From Dipteris shenzhenensis (Eukaryota; Polypodiophyta; Polypodiopsida; Gleicheniales), in NCBI GenBank assembly GCA_047967505.1, contig CM106541.1: DNA of 64,000 nucleotides; one strand, 5' to 3'. Below, piece by piece: positions 11,469 to 23,745 of this stretch. The notes under the pieces were generated by a model. The model was given only the letters and a program-made list of their open reading frames with translations, ran no database searches and had not been told where the DNA came from. Made by a program: the position numbers and the translations under genes. Each line of letters starts with the position of its first letter. Positions within the stretch are counted from its first letter, which is position 1.

Positions 11469-11759
11469 AATGCATTGAGATTAAAATATGATGGCAGTGT
11501 AGGGTGGTAGAGTAGGTGTAGGTCTGCGGCACTTTTTACTCTAGTTATTAGAAGATTTTTCCCCAACCACGATCAATAGCTCAACCCTCATGTATATGCT
11601 CAATTTGACATTGAGAAAATGTTCAATTTTGAACTATTGGAAATACCATTTTCTTGCTATTGAACATACTGTATATGTGGTCTTAATGTGAAATGGTATT
11701 TCCCCCAAATCAATAGCTTACATGTCATGCATGAGTTCCTAGACCAATAGTATGAACTT
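11469..11759 (+). repeat. Direct repeat DR, copy 2
   Basis: The same-orientation partner of 7710-7997. Relative to copy 1 most changes are C/T or G/A, and CpG sites in copy 1 (aacgtg, cacgca, tacgaa) read TG here (aatgtg, catgca, tatgaa), as expected for methylated-cytosine decay. It ends about 14 bp before the fold-back arm. Confidence 0.9.
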
Positions 11760-11772
11760 ATTGGAAATACTT

Positions 11773-12629
11773 TTTCTCAATGAGATATCATTTTCTTAAC
11801 GTGACATGTAAGCTTATATAGTCAAAACTTTTTGCTATGTTTAAAATTCGCCCTTCTTGCTCCATAGCGACTATGCTATGGAGATGTTAGTACCTTGTCA
11901 AAAGTCTCATGTTCAGGTTGTCACAGTCAAATTGAGCTATTGATCGTGGTTGAGGGAAAATCAAGAAGGAGAGCAGGTTGAGGTAGCTTGAAGCCAAGCC
12001 ACACAAGCTAGATAGCCCCAACACCCTAACAAGTCAATGACAAGCAAGGAGACTGAGGGAGGAGCTGTGAACAACAAGAAGAGGGCACGGGGATGGAAAT
12101 TGTCAATTGAAATACTTATATGGAAGCCATATAAGTATGTATATAAACTAAGGATGTTTATATACATACTTATATACTTAGTATGTATACTTAGTTCAAG
12201 AAGATCATATATGTATTATTTGTATGGATCATACATTATAAATTTGGAATATGTATTATTTGTATGGATCATACATTATAAATTTGGATCATACATTATA
12301 AATTTCCATCCTCGTGCCCTCTTCTTGTTGTTCACCACTCCTCCCTTAGTCTCCTTGCTTGTCATTGACTTGTTAGGGTGTTGGGGCTATCTAGCTTGCG
12401 TGGCTTGGCTTCAAGCTGCCTCAACCTGCTCTCCTTCTTGATTTTCCCTCAACCACGATCAATAGCTCAATTTGACTGTGACAACCTGAACATGAGACTT
12501 TTGACAAGTTACTAACATCTCCATAGCATAGTCGCTATGGAGCAAGAAGGGCGAATTTTGAACATAGCAAAAAGTTTTGACTATATAAGCTTACATGTCA
12601 CGTTAAGAAAATGATATCTCATTGAGAAA
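11773..12629. repeat. Fold-back inverted repeat, two 329-bp arms, 199-bp spacer
   Basis: 11773-12101 and 12301-12629 are reverse complements of equal length with only scattered mismatches. The spacer (12102-12300) holds further palindromes (12114-12136; 12134-12148 with 12156-12170) and two and a half tandem copies of a 40-bp unit (from about 12209, containing ggatcatacattataaattt). A transcript through it would form a very long hairpin. The open frame at 12037-12441 is a by-product of the symmetry and is not a gene. Confidence 0.9.
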
Positions 12630-12694
12630 TAAGTTTTGAAGGCTAATTTCAAAACTTATTTCTCAATGAGATATCATTTTCTTAACGTGACATG
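12594..12694. repeat. Perfect 47-bp-stem hairpin at the fold-back edge
   Basis: 12594-12640 and 12648-12694 are exact reverse complements around a 7-nt loop (ggctaat). The left side overlaps the outer end of the fold-back right arm, so the sequence tgagatatcattttcttaac occurs three times (about 11780, 12594-12628 inverted, about 12667). Confidence 0.92.
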
Positions 12695-12965
12695 CATAAA
12701 TTTGGATCATACATGTTATTTCATTGGATAAATATGTATATATATCTATATGTTATAGTTAAGAAAAATGAATATCTAATGCTACTAGGAATATTTACTA
12801 AGATATATTTAATGCTACTAGGAACAATATCTATTCCAATATATTTCTTAAAATATTTGAACTAAATATTTTAAGAAATATATATATGTAACACCCATAT
12901 CCTCTAGGATATGATCTTCCATCTCTATACATTATGCAACTCCTGTTTTGTATTATTTATTATAT

Positions 12966-13014
12966 AAATACTTAGTTTATATATTTATTTGATAAATATA
13001 TAAACTAAGTATTT
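12966..13014. repeat. Perfect 23-bp-stem AT hairpin
   Basis: 12966-12988 and 12992-13014 are exact reverse complements around a 3-nt loop. The stem words (atacttagttta, tttgataaa) are the same as those in the hairpins near 5990 and 7225, linking both ends of the 5.6-13.0 kb block. Confidence 0.9.
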
Positions 13015-13146
13015 ATCTGCAATGAAAATGGCAAACGTTTTATCAATCTGCAATTTGCAAATGCCAAACATTTAGGCATGATGCATGATCCAAATTCTGT
13101 TAGATGTACTATATGGTTCATCTGGGTTATAAATTTTGATTTCAGA

Positions 13147-13945
13147 ATGGTGATCTGTTTCGGTGTTCATGCACATTTGCAAGCAGAGAGTTAAATGACG
13201 CAGAACAAAATTACACCACAACAGAACGAGAGGGTATAGCAATGGTCTATGCCATTAAGAATTTTAGGCATTACTTGTTGGCCAATAAGTTCGTGTTTTT
13301 CAGAGACCATCAAGCCCTACTGTACTTGGTTAACAAACCATGCTTGATTGATCGCATCACCATATGGATGCTCATCTTACTGGAATTTGACTTCACAATT
13401 GTAGTAAGAAAAGGCACAACTCATGTGTTGGCTGACCATATGTCACAAATAGCAAATGGGGGAGCTGCTACAGGAGTAGATGACGATCTTTCGGATGCCT
13501 CACTATTCCTCATAGATAATGTTCCAGGATGGGCGGACAAGATATGTCATTATCTTGCTAATGGACTACTAATAGGGATACCCTTGGACAAAGCAAGAGC
13601 GTGAAGATTGATTCTAAGCACCGTGCCTTGTCAACTGATTGCGGGTCAATTGTACAAAATTGAAAAAGATGGCATTGTTAGGAGGTGTGTAGAGAGGATG
13701 AGTTCTTAACCATTCTCGAAGAAGCACACTCCAGAATAGTAGGAGGTCATTTCTCCACTAAGACAACAGCAAGAAAAGTGCTACAGTTTGGATTATGGCG
13801 GCCAACACTCTTTGGAGATGTTGCAGAATTCACAAAATGATGTGATCCATGCCAAAGTACTGCCAAACCACAGAAATGGGACAGGATGCCTTTGACAGGA
13901 AACCTAGCTTCTCAACCATTTGAGAAGTGGGGTATCGACTCCCAC
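13147..13945 (+). pseudogene. Ty3/gypsy RNase H and integrase N-terminus remnant
   Basis: Translation from about 13147 gives an RNase H domain: CTFASRELN, then YTTTEREGIAMVYAIKNFRHY, DHQALLYLV and the end-motif DFTIVVRKGTTHVLADHMSQ. The open part is 13242-13604. After frame changes, 13718-13945 reads an integrase zinc finger (EEAH, GGHF, CDPC with a stop just before it) and breaks off in the EKWGID motif containing the first catalytic Asp. It belongs to the same clade as the integrase at 634-1990, sharing the RRCV, GLW.P and DRM words. It may be the continuation of the element whose LTR and primer site lie at 4651-5245. Confidence 0.75.
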
Positions 13946-16090
13946 CTCTGTGGTTGAATTACTAACAATGGATGATCTTACAACAATAGACCAAGGAAAA
14001 TAAATGATATGGACTAGCAAGATGACAATAGCCCAATGCCTCCACAACATTCCACCTCTACAAGGAAGGTATGGGTAAGAAGGGACTTGCTTCAAGGACA
14101 AAACAACAAGGGGAAACTATGGATTCCCAAAAAGTCAACATCACCTCGTCAATACTAGCCTAATCGACCAACCCCAAAACCTCGAGCAAGGACCGCTGTA
14201 GCTCGATAAACCACAACAAGCACAAGGAGGTAGAAAGCCCAACGCATTAACAAAGACTTGTCAGTCACCCAAGGATATTATCAAGAACAAAATCTTATTT
14301 GGGTACCAAAGCCACACCATCAACTCCCTAAGCCCTCACCATCCACTCCAACCCTTAGGGCTAAGCCTCATCATCAACACCTACGAAGTACCTACAGAAT
14401 TCTATGTACAATAAAGGTACAAGACAAGTATGGTTACCCAAGAATCAACCACTATTGACCTCTATCAACAAAACACCAAAATGGGTACCAAAGGACTGCA
14501 ATAGAGTAGAAGTCACATACGAACCTTCTACTCACCAGGAAAAAGAAGAACAAGCTCTAGAAATTCTTCCATCAAAAGTGTAGCAACACAAGAACCTACC
14601 TTGACATCTCAAACAAGCAAAAGCAAGGGGTTTGCATGGGAATATACAAGAACTGGGATTGAAAAATCCTCCCAAGGGATAACACCACAAGGAGTCATCA
14701 CGGAAGAAGGCACTCCATTCTTGGACAAAACAAATGGCCGTGCTTCAACAACCCGCCTTAAGGACATTAAATGAAATATTGTCCACTGACACTATTCAGG
14801 GTTTTACAACCCAACTAAGAGAGATAGGCACCAATGAAATTGTAAACACTAGCATCACAACAGCATGGCATACTTATGCCTCTTGGATGACCAATTCCAC
14901 TTCCGACATCACCCAATAGCATGCACACACAGTGGAAGCCTAGTCACCACAAGTAGGCACTCACCTATTTCTCAAACACTACATAGTGCACCCACATTCT
15001 TACTCAATACATTTCACTATAATAGCATCCACACAAATGCACGTCATAGCAAAGACAGCGATACAAATGGCAAAAATCAGCAATGGGAAGCACTACGGGG
15101 CTACAACTTCACTACAGGGCCACAAAATTTTGATCAACAAGGAATGTGGCCAAATAGGATAGGCATGATCTTAACTTGCCTAACACAGGAAAGGACACTG
15201 AAACACTGAAGGAAGGATCAGTATAGGCTATGGACTTCACACTATAACTACAAGTGCACAACGGTGCCATAGGTTGACTATCGGGCTACAAAAGTAAAGT
15301 TGTTGTAGACCCCATATAAATAGACTCCATATAAATGACAAGGGAACCCCTAAAGATAGAAGCCAAGTCCTCTCAACCCTTGGGAAGTAAAATCTATGAC
15401 CAAAACACTCTCAGCAACCACTACGGTGCTATAGGTCCACTACAGGGCCACAAAATTAAAAGTGGATAGAAGGGTACCAGACTCAAATATGAACTCCTAC
15501 ACCCAAGACCAGCCTCGCATCACTAAGAGAATACAATTGTGCCTTATAAATGCCCTCATATTCCACTACAGTGCTGTACTCTCACTACAAGGCTACACAT
15601 TCAATATCTAAAGAAAGTTGGGTACTGCATAGTAACTACTAGGCAACACTCTACAACACTTTAGAATGTTGGAGACAGCTCAGAGACACTAATTTTGTGC
15701 ACCAAGGTCACTTTGAGGCTACAGAATCAAATGGGAGAAAAGTATTAGAAATCATCAGAGAAGGAGGAATACACCCCCAAAGACCACATACAACAACCTA
15801 AGTCAGAGTAGCATCCAAAACGGGCCAAAATTTGGCTAAGGCAAAATTGTGCCACCACAGTAGCATGGGGGCACCATAGAGCTACACTACTTATTCTATA
15901 AAAGTAGTAGAGTAGGGCTATTTGGGGCACTGTGAGTCTATGAGCCCAAGAAAAAAATTCTGCCAAATTTCAACCAGACCGCCTTCTAACCTTCCAAAAG
16001 CCTCAAAAATTCTTCCAACAACCTCGAAATCTTCAACAATTCCCTTCCCTCCAAAATTCAATCTCCAACCCTAAAACTCCTCAACCATGG
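13946..16090 (+). other. Degraded region with WVPK peptides and a degenerate repeat of about 160 bp
   Basis: No intact gene. Broken plus-strand frames are Pro/Thr/His-rich and contain IWVPKPHHQ (about 14310) and KWVPKD (about 14480), perhaps a retrotransposon gag-pol linker. From about 15095 to 15900 a block of the type actacRgtgctataggt followed by cactacagggccacaaaatt returns at about 15095, 15257, 15419, 15577 and (weak) 15848. Confidence 0.45.
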
Positions 16091-16099
16091 CATAAACCA

Positions 16100-16964
16100 C
16101 CACCCCCCTCACTCTTGAGGAATCAGATGTACACCTCCAACTCTAAAAGGAAGGGGAACTTCAAGAGTATGACCTAACTGGAGAAATACTTGTCATTTGA
16201 AACCTCACCACCGAGGAACGAGAAGAAGAAGGGACCTCCTCCCAATAGGTCCACTCAAAATGGGTCTAAAAAAGGACTGAAGCAATCACTAGCTAGGATG
16301 ATAGGCAAACTGCCTTCATCTTTAGACCAGAATCCAGCCCTTCTAAATGGCCACACTATCCACTGTGCTTATGATTACTTCACCTATCACCATGATAGTA
16401 TGGAGAGGTGCTGTTTAACCTACCCTACTCTTGAATGCCTACAATCCCTGCATGATCCAGATGTCAAACCGTATTTAATTGAGATGGGGTTGGGGCCTGT
16501 GATAAAATTCCTATCGTGCAAGCTCGACTTGCAGCAGATATGCCAATTTGTCTCCCATTACCCAAAGAGAGGGGAGCCACTATATGACAGTGATGACTGG
16601 ATTAACATGCTTCTATTTTTGGTCTTCTATAGAGTAAAGGATTTCAAATTCTAGCCATAAAGAGAGTTGGAATGTTCCACCTCATAGCATCATGAATGCA
16701 CAACCCATAGCCTCATCTTTGAAGATTCAGCTTGACAATTACATGACTGCACACTTTATTCCTTCCTTGGCATGTTGCAAGAGATTGGATATAGGTGGCT
16801 ATTGGTGTGGTAGGATAGAGAAGAGTGCCACTCACATGTTGATGTTCATGGAGTTGTTTTGTCCCAAGGGCAGATCCATACTTGAGTTGGGTGCATGTAT
16901 ATTTGAGGGTAACCATGTATCTAGGTGGTATTGTCATTCATTTGTTTTTTATATACAAATATAG
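16100..16964 (+). pseudogene. Broken ORF pair, second part methyltransferase-like
   Basis: The first frame (16190-16654, 154 codons) starts basic and Pro-rich and has no recognised domain. The second (16692-16964, 90 codons) contains EKSATHMLMFMELFCPKG then RSILELGA. This EKS...PKG...ILxLG layout resembles the region around SAM-binding motif I in DNA N4/N6-type methyltransferase-like proteins. A stop separates the two frames, and nothing catalytic beyond motif I is seen. It may be the extra ORF of a retrotransposon, since gypsy pol remnants precede it at 13147-13945. The family call is tentative. Confidence 0.3.
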
Positions 16965-19900
16965 GGTGTATGGTCTCCTCAATGATGGCATGCCCAACAA
17001 ATTCTTTGGACCGATAAAAAATTTCAAATGATTCATACCATTATTCACAAAACCCTAGCAAATGAGGAGTATCTATGATATTGCATGTAGCTAAAATGAA
17101 TGTAAAAAAGAAATTTCAAGGGGAATTTTTCATGAAGTGGGGGACAAGACATTTATAAAAGGGCATGACCCCATGGATGACCATAATGCCTAATTGATGA
17201 TAAGCACCACATGAGGAGCTCAAAGTAGCACAACAACTTGATGCACCAACTCTAATTTGGATTGTGTGTGCCATTACAAATGGAGAGCATAGGGCAAGTT
17301 CTTTTGTGTAGGAGCATGTGTGATGCATTTGTAGCATTACAATATTGTTGCATATGAGCCTTCACCAATCCTCAAACATTTAGCCCATCATCCTACTTCC
17401 CACTCTTCAAGAGTGCTTGCATAACTGCATACAATTATCTCATATTTACACACATGATGATCCAAGGGCGCATTCGATTATTTCGTAACTTCTCTTTGTT
17501 TAGGACTTTGGTTGACAATTTGTAACCTAAATAGAATTGATTATTGCAACAAACTAAATTATTGTACAAATTAGGTTGTATGTCATGAAAACACGTGTAT
17601 TCCTTGAAAACATTGCATATATGAAGTATCCAAGTTGCTAATATGATCATAAGTAGAAAATTTCAATCAACTCATTAATCCTACTTGCAATATGATGGTG
17701 TGTTCAATGCTCAAAGTTCAAGGAATCATCAAAAATTTAAGGATATTCCACTTATATCCAACAACTAACACATGGTAGCTTAACATCCAAATTCAAGAGT
17801 TCTTTGTCATAAAGTGTGAAGAAGTGCTTGTAGCCTCCTATTTGTCTTATGAAGTTCCTTGTGTGTATATGTGTGCACATGTGCACACACCTCCATGTTC
17901 TTGGTGTGGGGAGTTAGTGAGGATCTCACTTACTTTGTAGACTCTGAAGGTGAAGAGTAAGCATATAAGAAATGGAAAAAATTATAGCTGACTGCACACT
18001 AGTGCTTGGGTGCACAATCAGCTAATGCAGGCTCCTTCAAAACCAAACCATTATTAGGTTTGTGCAACTTAATGTTCTACAATGGAAAACTAAGAGAAGG
18101 TTGTAAACATCATAATGAGAAAAGATTTTAGCAAAGACTCTTGTGCTAGGCTATGAGCTCAAATATTTTTTGCTTGAGTAACAAGCATGTGTATGGAGTC
18201 TAGGCCATTTACCAACCTCACATATGAATATCGCTTGAATGACAAACATTACACAGTGCTTAGGCATAATAAGAAATGTTCTTTGAGACTAGAGAGAGCA
18301 AACAATTACAGATGTCAAGGTTTTCTGTTCTGTAGCCCTCACAGATGGATGAGGCTACATTGACATATATGATTCAATTTGTGTTTTGCACCAGCTTAGT
18401 GCCTCAATTAGTAATATATGCAGAGAGTAAGAAATCAGAGTAGTATTCACATGTTTACATACAAGCTAGACCATCAAAGAATTCACCTGTAGTTAAGACA
18501 AGCATTCAAAGCCAGCATTCAATCTGCTCCTAAAAAGAAAATGCACAATCTACATTGCAGAAATGCTACCCTTGTAGTATGAAAGAACAATAAAAGATCA
18601 GTATTGTGCTCTAGAGTGAAGATGTTTTAAAATTTATTCAAATGTTAGCTTCAATATAGCTGCCACTTGAACCTTCTTACCAAGGTATCAATTGAGAGCA
18701 TACCCAAGGTAAAGACGTGTGTATAAGAGCATGCATATACCAGGGGACTCGTGTATAGGAGCTTGTATATTCAGGACAAGATACTAGTAGACCAAATTAA
18801 ATGAGATTTTTATTAAAGACACTAATTATATTTGGTGGACAAGCACATGGAAAATTGCAATACATCATCTCTGAACATAGAGATAGAGAATCATAACTCA
18901 TTCATGACACACTTAGAGTATAATAGAAGATGCTTCCATGCATATGCCACTTGAGTGAAAGCATCATCTCAATCTTTCTATAGAGCACCATGCATCAACC
19001 ACCATTATCAAAGTGTGCATCACAATCTCCCATGTGAATAGCCCATAGCTTCTCATATATGCAAATACAACGCTATAGTTGGGTGAGGGTACACATAAGT
19101 TTATAAATATGTGCTCAATAATGGAATCAACATAAGCACATGACAAAGGAAGACAATACATGACTCAACAGTAAGCTAGATGGGCTTAATCCTCATGAGA
19201 CAATTAGTCAAGCAGAACTATTGAAAAGAGTCGTAGACTACATGCGGAATACATGAGGTGTGGACTATGCTCGATGATATATTTTGGGGAAAACCTAACT
19301 TCAAAAGGGTGGAGAGATAATGCATACATATTCTCCATATTAGTCAAGGGGGAGCCATATGTGAGATTGTGTTATAGAGGAGACTAGAGTGCCAAAGACT
19401 TCATGAGGGGACGTAAGTTACGAGTCTTATAAAGAGGTGATGAAAGGTGGGTGAGAAGCTCCAAAGTAGGGATTCAATAGTGCTTGGAGAATTGCTTAGG
19501 TACAACACCTAGAAAACATGTACATTCTTTGAGTTTTGGTTACCACTTGGACACTAAAGGGCTAAACAAAAAGCTAGGAACACGTTGACCTTCACAAAGA
19601 GCATATACCATTAGCATGTGTGTTGAGTTCACCAACTTTCCCTCCTAGTCCTCACATCCTTCTTGAATTGAAGAGCATCAAATATATGAGAGCTGAAGCT
19701 TCTAAAGCTGGGCACTTTTTTTTGGCATAAACCCACTTTTTAAGGTTTTTTAAACCTATCTAAGAAGATTCCTAAATAGGAAGAACAAAGCATTTAGAAA
19801 TGATATAAAATATAAGAATGTTTTGAATACTTGTAAAATTTTTGGGAAGAAAAAGCATTTTGCACAAGACTCTCCATTAAGGAAATAGGTTGATAAGTGA

Positions 19901-20300
19901 GGAAAGAAAGTTAAGCACGAGTAACAAAGAAGATAATAGCCATGAAGAAAAAGGCAATGAACAGGTGCAAAGGTTGCTAAGGAAGTAAGTTGTTAAAGAA
20001 GGAGGGAATATTAAGGACAACAATAAGGGTAGTTTTGAACAAGGGGAAGTGTTTCTAGAAGGGAGTGACCTAGAACACAAAATATTACCACAAAAGAGTA
20101 ATATGGAAGTGAAGGAGATATCAAAGTGTACACCTATAGGAGGGGGGAATCCATCTAAGACTTGGTAGAAGGGACAATTCCATCCTTTATGTCTTGCAAT
20201 ATTTGTTTGATTCCTCCACTTGTATCTCACATCTTGTCTTTTCTCATTAGTTAACTTCATTGTAAAAGATATGGTGTCTTGAAAGGTTAGAAAAAGGGAA
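16965..20300. other. No gene recognised
   Basis: Both strands show only short frames without motifs. The base composition is AT-rich. No RNA gene, long repeat or LTR was found by eye. Confidence 0.5.
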
Positions 20301-20314
20301 GGAGAAGCCTTTCA

Positions 20315-21230
20315 ATAATAGGCTACAATATCACAGCCCATTGGAAGGCCTCTCCTCCCCTTCTTTTCCCCGTTGAAAATGTCATGATTGTAGAATTGCT
20401 TAAAGCCCACAATGAGTTGTACCACTGGTGTAGCCAATTTCTTGGGCCTCTAAAGGGCATACATGGAGCTCTATATGGAAAATCTCTAGACCATTTATAT
20501 AGGAAAAAAATGGCTAGATGGAACTCATAGGAGGCTACAATATCATGGTCTTTGAAGAGTCCCCTTTTCCTCCATTTAGTTTACCTTCATAGGGCCCAAG
20601 CTTAATCTTTTAAAAGGTGGATGCATTAGACACATGCCATATGACTTGCTAGTGGGCATTTCATGCTTTTTGAAGCTCATAAAAGGCATTTCAAGCTCTG
20701 GAGCTTAGTCAAAATTGAAAGGTGCAAGTTCACACGATTGGGATAGTTAGATTGTGTGCCCTTCTAGTTGCTCGAGGAAAAGGCCTTAAAAAAATGAATA
20801 GTGATCATAGTTTCATTGGAGATTAACTGTTATAGAGGAGAGTTATACCCCCATTTTCTTAGTTGAAAAAATCAATTCCCTACTTGTTGGGAGGGCTATT
20901 GTCCTTTTTTTGGGGGGGGATGCAACTTTGGCCCTACATATGTTGCATATCCTCTGACCATTTGTGATGAATTCTATCTAGAAGATTTCTTTCCATCTCA
21001 TTTTTGAGTAAAAGTAGAGGAAGTGCAATGGGATTCCTCCCACTGAGGACATTGTACTTGGAGTTGAATTCAACCTCGAGAGTACCGTTGCAGGTGACAA
21101 GTATCACAAGTATAAACTACACTCATGACTTATTTAACATGTGCAAAAAAGGGTCAAAAAAAGGGGAGAGGCCTCCCAATAGGCCACAATATTGCAGCCT
21201 ATTGAGAGCTACTCATCCCCATTTTTTTGC
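20315..21230. repeat. Short dispersed repeat, three copies
   Basis: A block of about 45 bp of the type ggctacaatatcacagccc, an attgg-like word and a C/T-rich end occurs at about 20319, 20530 and 21183, each followed by a ctcccc/ttttc run. Non-coding. Confidence 0.55.
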
Positions 21231-21732
21231 TACCAAACCTTTGAAAGTGTGCAAAGCAAATGTTTGTGGAACAAAGCCAATGCAACTAGCTACACACTTA
21301 CTGACACTTTGACTTTGACTAGGACCCAAAAGTTCTCTCCAAAATTTTGTCACATTGTTTGGCATACACTAGTGTCTATTTATAAGAAGCGAGAGGATTT
21401 GTCAAACAATTAGTGCAAATGTGTTGCCAATCTATCATTTCTCAAGTACTAGAATGAATTCAAGCCATCAAGTCCTGTAAATGTTAAGGAGAATTTTCTA
21501 ATGAGAGACAACATTCCTATGCAATGTGTATTGATATGCAATTGAGAGGAGTAGAAGATGAGTATGATGCAACTCATGTGAGAGCTTAATGACTTGAACA
21601 AAAAAAGAATGAAAAAATCTAGCAAGAGGAGCAACTTTGGCATAGGAATGGAGTATGAACTAAGAAGTAGAGAGCATACATGGATTGCATGCTCATAGAG
21701 GCCCATTTGGGCACCCACATGGGGCGTCGGAA

Positions 21733-23745
21733 AATCTTGGGTGCTTGGCAAAACATCATGGCCACACTTGTCAAGCATTTGTAAAATTGAGCCTACCTTC
21801 CCAAGATCTCTCTAATGGGCCTCTTTCCCTTTGATAGTTTTCTTCTTGCACTCCACACAAATCTGCCTTGATTTTAAAAGACATTTTGAAAGGGTTTACT
21901 TCTTAGGTTGATATTCCTCATTGCTCAACCTCACAACTTCAAATATGTATTTTGAGATATTTGCAAATAGACAAATGTGCACTATGAATTTTTCAAAGCT
22001 TTGTGTGTACTCCACCATTTTAATGCAATGAAAACATTCATGCCCCGTACACTAGGCCTTCACTAGTTGTTGGTCAATTCTTTGAGGTTCATTACTTCAA
22101 TTTTTTTCACAAGAAAGCACTCACCACATAATAAATTTTGGCAGAGTATTTTCACTATCTTATATGTATATTATCTCAATGGCCTCTATGAAATGATAGA
22201 TGATACCCTTGTCCCCCTCCCCCCCCCCTCCCTTGGCTGTGAATTCCAAGTGACTCAAACATTACCTTTCTAGACTTGCATGTGAGCCACGCATCCATGA
22301 CAAATTGAAATATTTCATCATCATGAAACATAATGTATGTATAGTCCCTGTATCTAGCAATGACTCTTTAAATCTTGGGCACTTGGCAGAATATTGTTGG
22401 CCACACTTGTTAAGCATTTGTAAATGAGCCTAGCATCCCAAGGTCTCTCTATTTGGCCTCCTTCCTTTTGACAATTGTGACTGCACCCCACACATATCTC
22501 TCTTGATTTTAAGAAACTATATGAAAAGGATGATTTTCTTCTTCTTTTGAAATGGCTCATTACTCAGCCTCATAGATTCCAATATGTATTTTGAAACATC
22601 TACAATTAGACGTGTCTGCTATGAGTCTTGAAAAGCTTTGTGTGTACTCCTAAGATGGCAAGCTCCTCTTTCTTACTTCCTTGCATGCATCTTCTTTACG
22701 ATCAACCTTGAGCATATGCCACAACCTTAAATTACAGATGTCTCAAAATTTTGAAATAAAATTTAAGTCTCAAGTTCCTACACATAGTTCACAACATACA
22801 ACTCATTGAAAAAAAAAAAAAAAACCAAATGATACCATGAGTCCAGTAATCTCAAATCTTGAGTGCATGTCAAAGCTTAATTTAGAGATGTTTCTACTTC
22901 TTGAAAAAAGTCAAAATTTCTTATAGCTCCCGATGTATGCCACACTTGAGTTACAAATGTTTCTTATTTAAAAAAAGGTCAAATCTCTTCCCCTTTACAA
23001 GTCCAATCTTTAGCACCACACTGTGATTTAGAGAAGTTTCTATTTGAGTTAAAAAAAGAAAATATCTCAAGCTCCCCTTTATAACTCCACCACCTTAAGC
23101 ATATACCACACCTTGAACTAGAGTTTTTTTTTCTTTGAAATTCACACTCACAACTAAAAATATTAAGTTCGCACTCACAACTACAACCTTGAGTGTACAC
23201 CGTATCTTGAATTAAACGAGTTTCTTGAAAATAAAAAATATTTAAAAATCTCATAATTCCCCTCACAAATTCAACCTTTAGTGTATGATACAACTCTAAT
23301 AGAGAATTTACAATTTAAAAAAACTCACAATCTCAAGTCCCCTCTTAAAACCCCAACTCTAAGCATACACCACACCTTCATAAAGAAGAAGTTAATTTTT
23401 GAAAAAATTCAAAACCTCATGTTCTCCTAAAAATTCCAACCTTGAGTGTACATCACACCTTAAAACACAGAAGTCTTCATTTTAAAGGAAAAATGCAAAA
23501 CACCTTGTTTTCACATGCTAGCATATTGCTTCTTTTTGGAGGAGATTCTAGATCTTGAAAAATGTTAATTTTTTCCAAGCTCAAATCTTGGGCACTTGTT
23601 AAAACATTGTTGGCCAGACTTGTCACACATTTGTAAACTTGATTTCCCAAGATCTCTTTAGTGGGCCTCCTTCCCTTTGACAATCATGGCTTCTTGCACC
23701 CCACACATATCTCCCTTACTTTTAAGAGACATTTTGAAAGGAAAT
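21733..23745. repeat. Dispersed repeat of about 160-250 bp, three copies
   Basis: Copies at about 21733-21980, 22372-22625 and 23586-23745 share cttgggcacttg, ggccacacttgt, agcatttgtaaa, a gatctctctaatgggcct-like box, ccctttgaca and caccccacacatatctc. The copies are diverged but co-linear. The satellite-like array at 22690-23500 lies between copies 2 and 3. Confidence 0.7.
22690..23500. repeat. Degenerate tandem array, monomer about 70-80 bp
   Basis: About ten diverged monomers each hold an A-rich run, a tcaaaatctcaagctcccc-like box, an aactccaaccttgagtgta-like box and a caccacaccttgaattagag-like box. Clear monomers start near 22915, 22975, 23045, 23195, 23255, 23325 and 23405. Non-coding. 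Confidence 0.65.

Noticed and set aside
12037-12441. 134-codon frame across the fold-back
   Set aside because: Its ends are mirror images of each other because of the inverted repeat; no protein signature.
19877-20260. 127-codon minus-strand frame
   Set aside because: Leu/Ser/Phe-rich by composition, no domain, no supporting context.
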